From Schistocerca nitens (lineage: Eukaryota; Arthropoda; Insecta; Orthoptera; Acrididae), in NCBI RefSeq assembly GCF_023898315.1, contig NC_064621.1:14320501-14384500 (forward strand): a stretch of DNA of 64,000 bases, given 5' to 3'. The position numbers were made by a program, and so were the translations under genes. The number at the start of each line of letters is the position of its first letter. The first letter of the stretch is position 1. Of the stretch, positions 60,566-64,000 are shown piece by piece. The notes beneath the pieces were generated by a model. That model was not told the DNA's origin and did not search any database. It was given only the letters and a program-made list of their open reading frames with translations.

Positions 60566-63500
60566 TTGTTGTTGTTGTGGTCTTCAGTCCTGAAACTGGT
60601 TTGATGCAGCTCTCCATGCTACTCTATCCTGTGCAAGCTTCTTCATCTCCCAGTACCTACTGCAACCTACATCCTTCTGAATCTGCTTTGTGTATTGATC
60701 TCTTGGTCTCCCTCTACGATTTTTACCCTCCACGCTGCCCTCCAATGCTAAATTTGTGATCCCCTGATGCCTCAAAACATGTCCTACCAACCGATTCCTT
60801 CTTCTAGTCAAGTTGTGCCACAAACTTCTCTTCTCCCCAATCCTATTCAATACCTCCTCATTAGTTACGTGATCTACAAACCTTATCTTCAGCATTCTTC
60901 TGTAGCACCACATTTCGAAAGCTTCTATTCTCTTCTTGTCCAAACTGGTTATCGTACATGTTTCACTTCCATACATGGCTACACTCCATACAAATACTTT
61001 CAGAAACGACTTCCTGACACTTAAATCTATACTCGATGTAAACAAATTTCTCTTCTTCAGAAATGATTTTCTTGCCATTGCCAGTCTACGTTTTATATCC
61101 TCTCTACTTCGACCATCATCAGTTATTTTATTCCCTAAATAGCAAAACTCCTATACTACTTTAAGTGTCTCATTTCCTAATCTAATCCCCTCAGCATCAC
61201 CCGATTCAATTTGGCTACATTCCATTCTACTCGTTTTGCTTTTGTTGATGTTAATCTTATATCCTCCTTTCAAGACACTGTCCATTCCGTTCAACTGCTC
61301 TTCCAAGTCCTTTGCTGTCTCTGACAGAATTACAATGTCATCGGCGAACCTCAAAGTTTTTACTTCTTCTCCATGAATTTTAATACCTACTCCAAATTTT
61401 TCTTTTGTTTCCTTTACTGCTTGCTCAATATACAGATTGAATAGCATCGGAGAGAGGCTACAACCATGTCTCACTCCTTTCCCAACCACTGCTTCCCTTT
61501 CATGCCCCTCGACTCTTATAACTGCCATCTGGTTTCTGTACAAATTGTAAATAGCCTTTCGCTCCCTGTATTTTACCCCTGCCACCTTCAGAATTTGGAA
61601 GAGAGTATTCCAGTTAACGTTGTCAAAAGCTTTCTCTAAGTCTACAAATGCTAGAAACATAGGTTTGCCTTTTCTTAATCTATCTTCTAAGATAAGTCGT
61701 AAGGTTAGTATTGCCTCACGTGTTCCAACATTTCTATAGAATCCAAACTGATCTTCCCCGAGGTCCGCTTCTATCAGTTTTTCCATTCGTCTGTAAAGAA
61801 TTAGCGTTAGTATTTTGCAGCTGTGGCTTATTAAACTGATAGTTCGGTAATTTTCACATCTGGCAACACCTGCTTTCTTTGGGATTGGAATTATTATATT
61901 CTTCTTGGAGTCTGTGGGTATTTCACCTGTCTCATACATCTTGCTTACCAGATGGTAGAGTTTTGTCATGACTGGCTCTCCCAAGGCCATCAGTAGTTCT
62001 AATGGAATGTTGTCTACTCCCGGGGCCTTGTTCCGACTCAGGTCTTTCAGTGCTCTGTCAAACTCTTCAAGCAGTATCTTATCTCCCATTTCATCTTCAT
62101 CTACATCCTCTTCCATTTCCATAATATTGTCCTCAAGTACATCGCCCCTGTATAAACCCCATATATACTCCTTCCACCTTTCTGCCTTCCCTTCTTTGCT
62201 TAGAACTGGGTTTCCATCTGAGCTCTTGATATTAATGCAAGTGGTTCTCCAAAGGTCTCTTTAATTTTCCTGTAGGCAGTATATATCTTACCCCTAGTGA
62301 GATAAGCCTCTACATCCTTACATTTGTCCTCTAGCCATCCCTGCTTAGCCATTTTGCACTTCCTGTCGATCTCATTTTTGAGACATTTGTATTCCTTTTT
62401 ACCTGCTTCATTTACTGCATTTTTATATTTTCTCCTTTCATCAATTAAATTCAATGTTTCTTCTGTTACCCAAGGATTTCTATTAGCCCTCGTCTTTTTA
62501 CCTACTTGATCCTCTGCTGCCTTCACTACTTCATCCCTCAGAGCTACCCATTCTTCTTCTACTGTATTTCTTTCCTCCATTCCTGTCAATTGTTCCCTTA
62601 TGCTCTCCCTGAAACTCTTTACAACCTCTGGTTTAGTCAGTTTATCCAGGTCCCATCTCCTTAAATTCCCACCTTTTTGCAGTTTCTTCAGTTTCAATCT
62701 GCAGTTCATAACCAATAGATTATGGTCAGAATCCACATCTGCCCCTGGAAATGTCTTACAATTTAAAACCTGGTTCCTAAATCTCTGTCTTACCATTATA
62801 TAATCTATCTGATACCTTTTAGTATCTGCAGGATTCTTCCAGGTATACAACCTCCTTTTATGATTCTTGAACCAAGTGTTAGCTATGATTAAGTTATGCT
62901 CTGTGCAAAATACTACAAGGCAGCTTCCTCTTTCATTTCTTCCCCCCAATCCATATTCACCTACTATGTTTCCTTCTCTCCCTTTTCCTACTGATGTTTT
63001 CCAGTCACCCATGACTATTAAATTTTCGTCTCCCTTCACTACCTGAATAATTTCTTTTATCTCGTCATACATTTCATCAATTTCTTCATCATCTGCAGAG
63101 CTAGTTGGCATATAAACTTGTACTACTGTAGTAGGCATGGGCTTTGTGTCTATCTTGGCCACAATAATGCATTCACTATGCTGTTTGTAGTAGCTAACCC
63201 GCACTCCTATTTTTTTATTCATTAAACCTACTCCTGCATTACCCCTATTTGATTTTGTATTTATAACCCTGTAATCACCTGACCAAAAGTCTTGTTCCTC
63301 CTGCCACCGAACTTCACTAATTCCCACTATATCTAACTTTAACCTATCCATTTCCCTTTTTAAATTTTCTAACCTACCTGCCCGATTAAGGGATCTGACA
63401 TTCCACGCTCCGATCCGTAGAATGCCAGTTTTCTTTCTCCTGATAATGACGTCCTCTTGAGTAGTCCCCACCCGGAGATCCGAATGGGGGACTATTTTAC

Positions 63501-63804
63501 CTCCGGAATATTTTACCCAAGAGGATGCCATCATCATTTAATCATACAATAAAGCTGCATGTCCTCAGGAAAAATTACGGCTGTAGTTTCCCCTTGCTTT
63601 CAGCCGTTCGCAGTACCAGCACAGCAAGGCCGTTTTGGTTAATGTTACAAGGCCAGATCAGTCAATCATTCAGACTGTTGCCCCTGCAACTACTGAAAAG
63701 GCTGCTGCCCCTCTTCAGGAACCACATGTTTGTCTGGCCTCTCAACAGATACCCCTCCATTGTGGTTGCACCTACGGTACGGCCATCTGTATCGCTGAGG
63801 CATG
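60566..63804 (-). mobile_element. RTE/BovB-like LINE, copy 5, nearly complete and best preserved
   Basis: On the minus strand the copy begins within the 5' UTR at about 63804 (CATGCCTCAGCGATACAGAT), roughly 50 bases short of the start seen in copy 4. It ends with ACCACAACAACAACAACTTG-type sequence (60566-60580). The long ORF has only two defects that I can see. No clear target duplication is found. Confidence 0.9.
60584..63537 (-). pseudogene. RTE endonuclease-RT gene with one small deletion and one stop
   Basis: From ATG 63537 (MMMASSWVKYSG) to the stop at 60584 the frame is about 985 codons. Endonuclease: RIGAWNVRSLNRAG, LDIVGISEVRWQEE (Glu), VYMPTSSADDEE, NLIVMGDWKTSVGK (family GDWN, here GDWK), RYQIDYIMVRQ and DSDHNLLV. 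RT: LAFVDLEKAFDNVNWNTLF, GVRHGCSLSPMLFNLYIE (family RQG, here RHG) and LRFADDIVILSE (intact FADD). C-terminal: SRYWEMKKLAQDRVAWRAAS. A deletion of about 7 bp near 62250 shifts the frame, and TAG at 61151-61153 replaces a Lys or Glu codon. Downstream the frame is the same. Source copies of this family must be active or recently so. Confidence 0.85.
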
Positions 63805-64000
63805 GATGACCGTCACAAATTTGTTGTCTCCTTGATAACACAGAGTTTATTTGGTGAACTGAGGATACACCATTCAGTATGGTGTCAGAATTAAACTAGG
63901 ATAATACTCAGGCATTTCAGTTATTGCTTTCCTACGTTCAATTAGAATTCTTATGTCACATGTGAGTGGCTGGACAGCAACTTTGGTGCCACTGGCTGTC
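63805..64000. other. Window end: possible LTR-element sequence
   Basis: A TGGTGTCAGAATT at about 63879-63891 could be the primer-binding site of a gypsy-type element, with LTR-like sequence on its left. One edge is hidden by RTE copy 5 and the other by the window border, so this cannot be settled. Confidence 0.2.

Overview
This window is eukaryotic and almost certainly from an orthopteran insect, probably a locust-type (Schistocerca-like) genome. The reasons are an AT-rich background, the arthropod-type 3' end of the neuronal gene unc-13 with its own intron, and dense layers of transposons, including a tRNA-derived SINE and RTE LINEs with (CAA)n tails of the kind I associate with acridid genomes. 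The genus is an inference from recall; the sequence does not prove it.

Layout. From 1 to 1.3 kb lies the edge of a fossil LTR retrotransposon (minus strand). From 1.3 to 18.2 kb is a nest of elements. Jockey-superfamily LINE pieces (minus) carry a Mutator-like DNA transposon (1705-4204). A Penelope-like element (minus, 4.86-10.08 kb) is split by an RTE LINE (6149-9178, 11-bp target duplication) and abuts an inverted Penelope fragment. A second LINE with a PHD/SGNH-type ORF1 is split by another RTE copy (14616-17170, 8-bp duplication). At 18174-19595 sits a tidy Tc1/mariner-type transposon with an uninterrupted transposase gene. From 21124 to 31260 is a very large hAT-like unit with matching ends and 5-bp flanking repeats. 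It contains a broken transposase gene, an inverted transposase fragment, an RTE LINE, and a SINE inside that LINE.

From 31.3 to 40.5 kb the DNA is AT-rich, without recognisable transposons or genes. It lies directly downstream (minus strand) of the only host gene I can support, unc-13, whose last two coding exons are at 40547-40841 and 40927-41089. The rest of the window (41.1-64 kb) is probably an unc-13 intron filled with a decayed piggyBac, a mariner-like relic, two SINE-type repeats, a LINE relic cut by a complete RTE copy (49185-52430), a nearly intact CR1/L2-like LINE (53.2-58.0 kb), a fossil gypsy-type element (58.1-59.8 kb) and a nearly intact RTE copy (60.6-63.8 kb).

Apart from unc-13, the coding sequence here belongs to mobile elements. 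I found no CRISPR array, operon, rRNA or convincing functional tRNA gene. The most interesting items are the intact Tc1-like transposase with an unusual 32-residue D-E spacing, the oversized hAT unit, the LINE ORF1 that joins a zinc finger to an SGNH hydrolase fold, a candidate structured RNA at the RTE 5' end, and the transposon-poor 9 kb block after unc-13.
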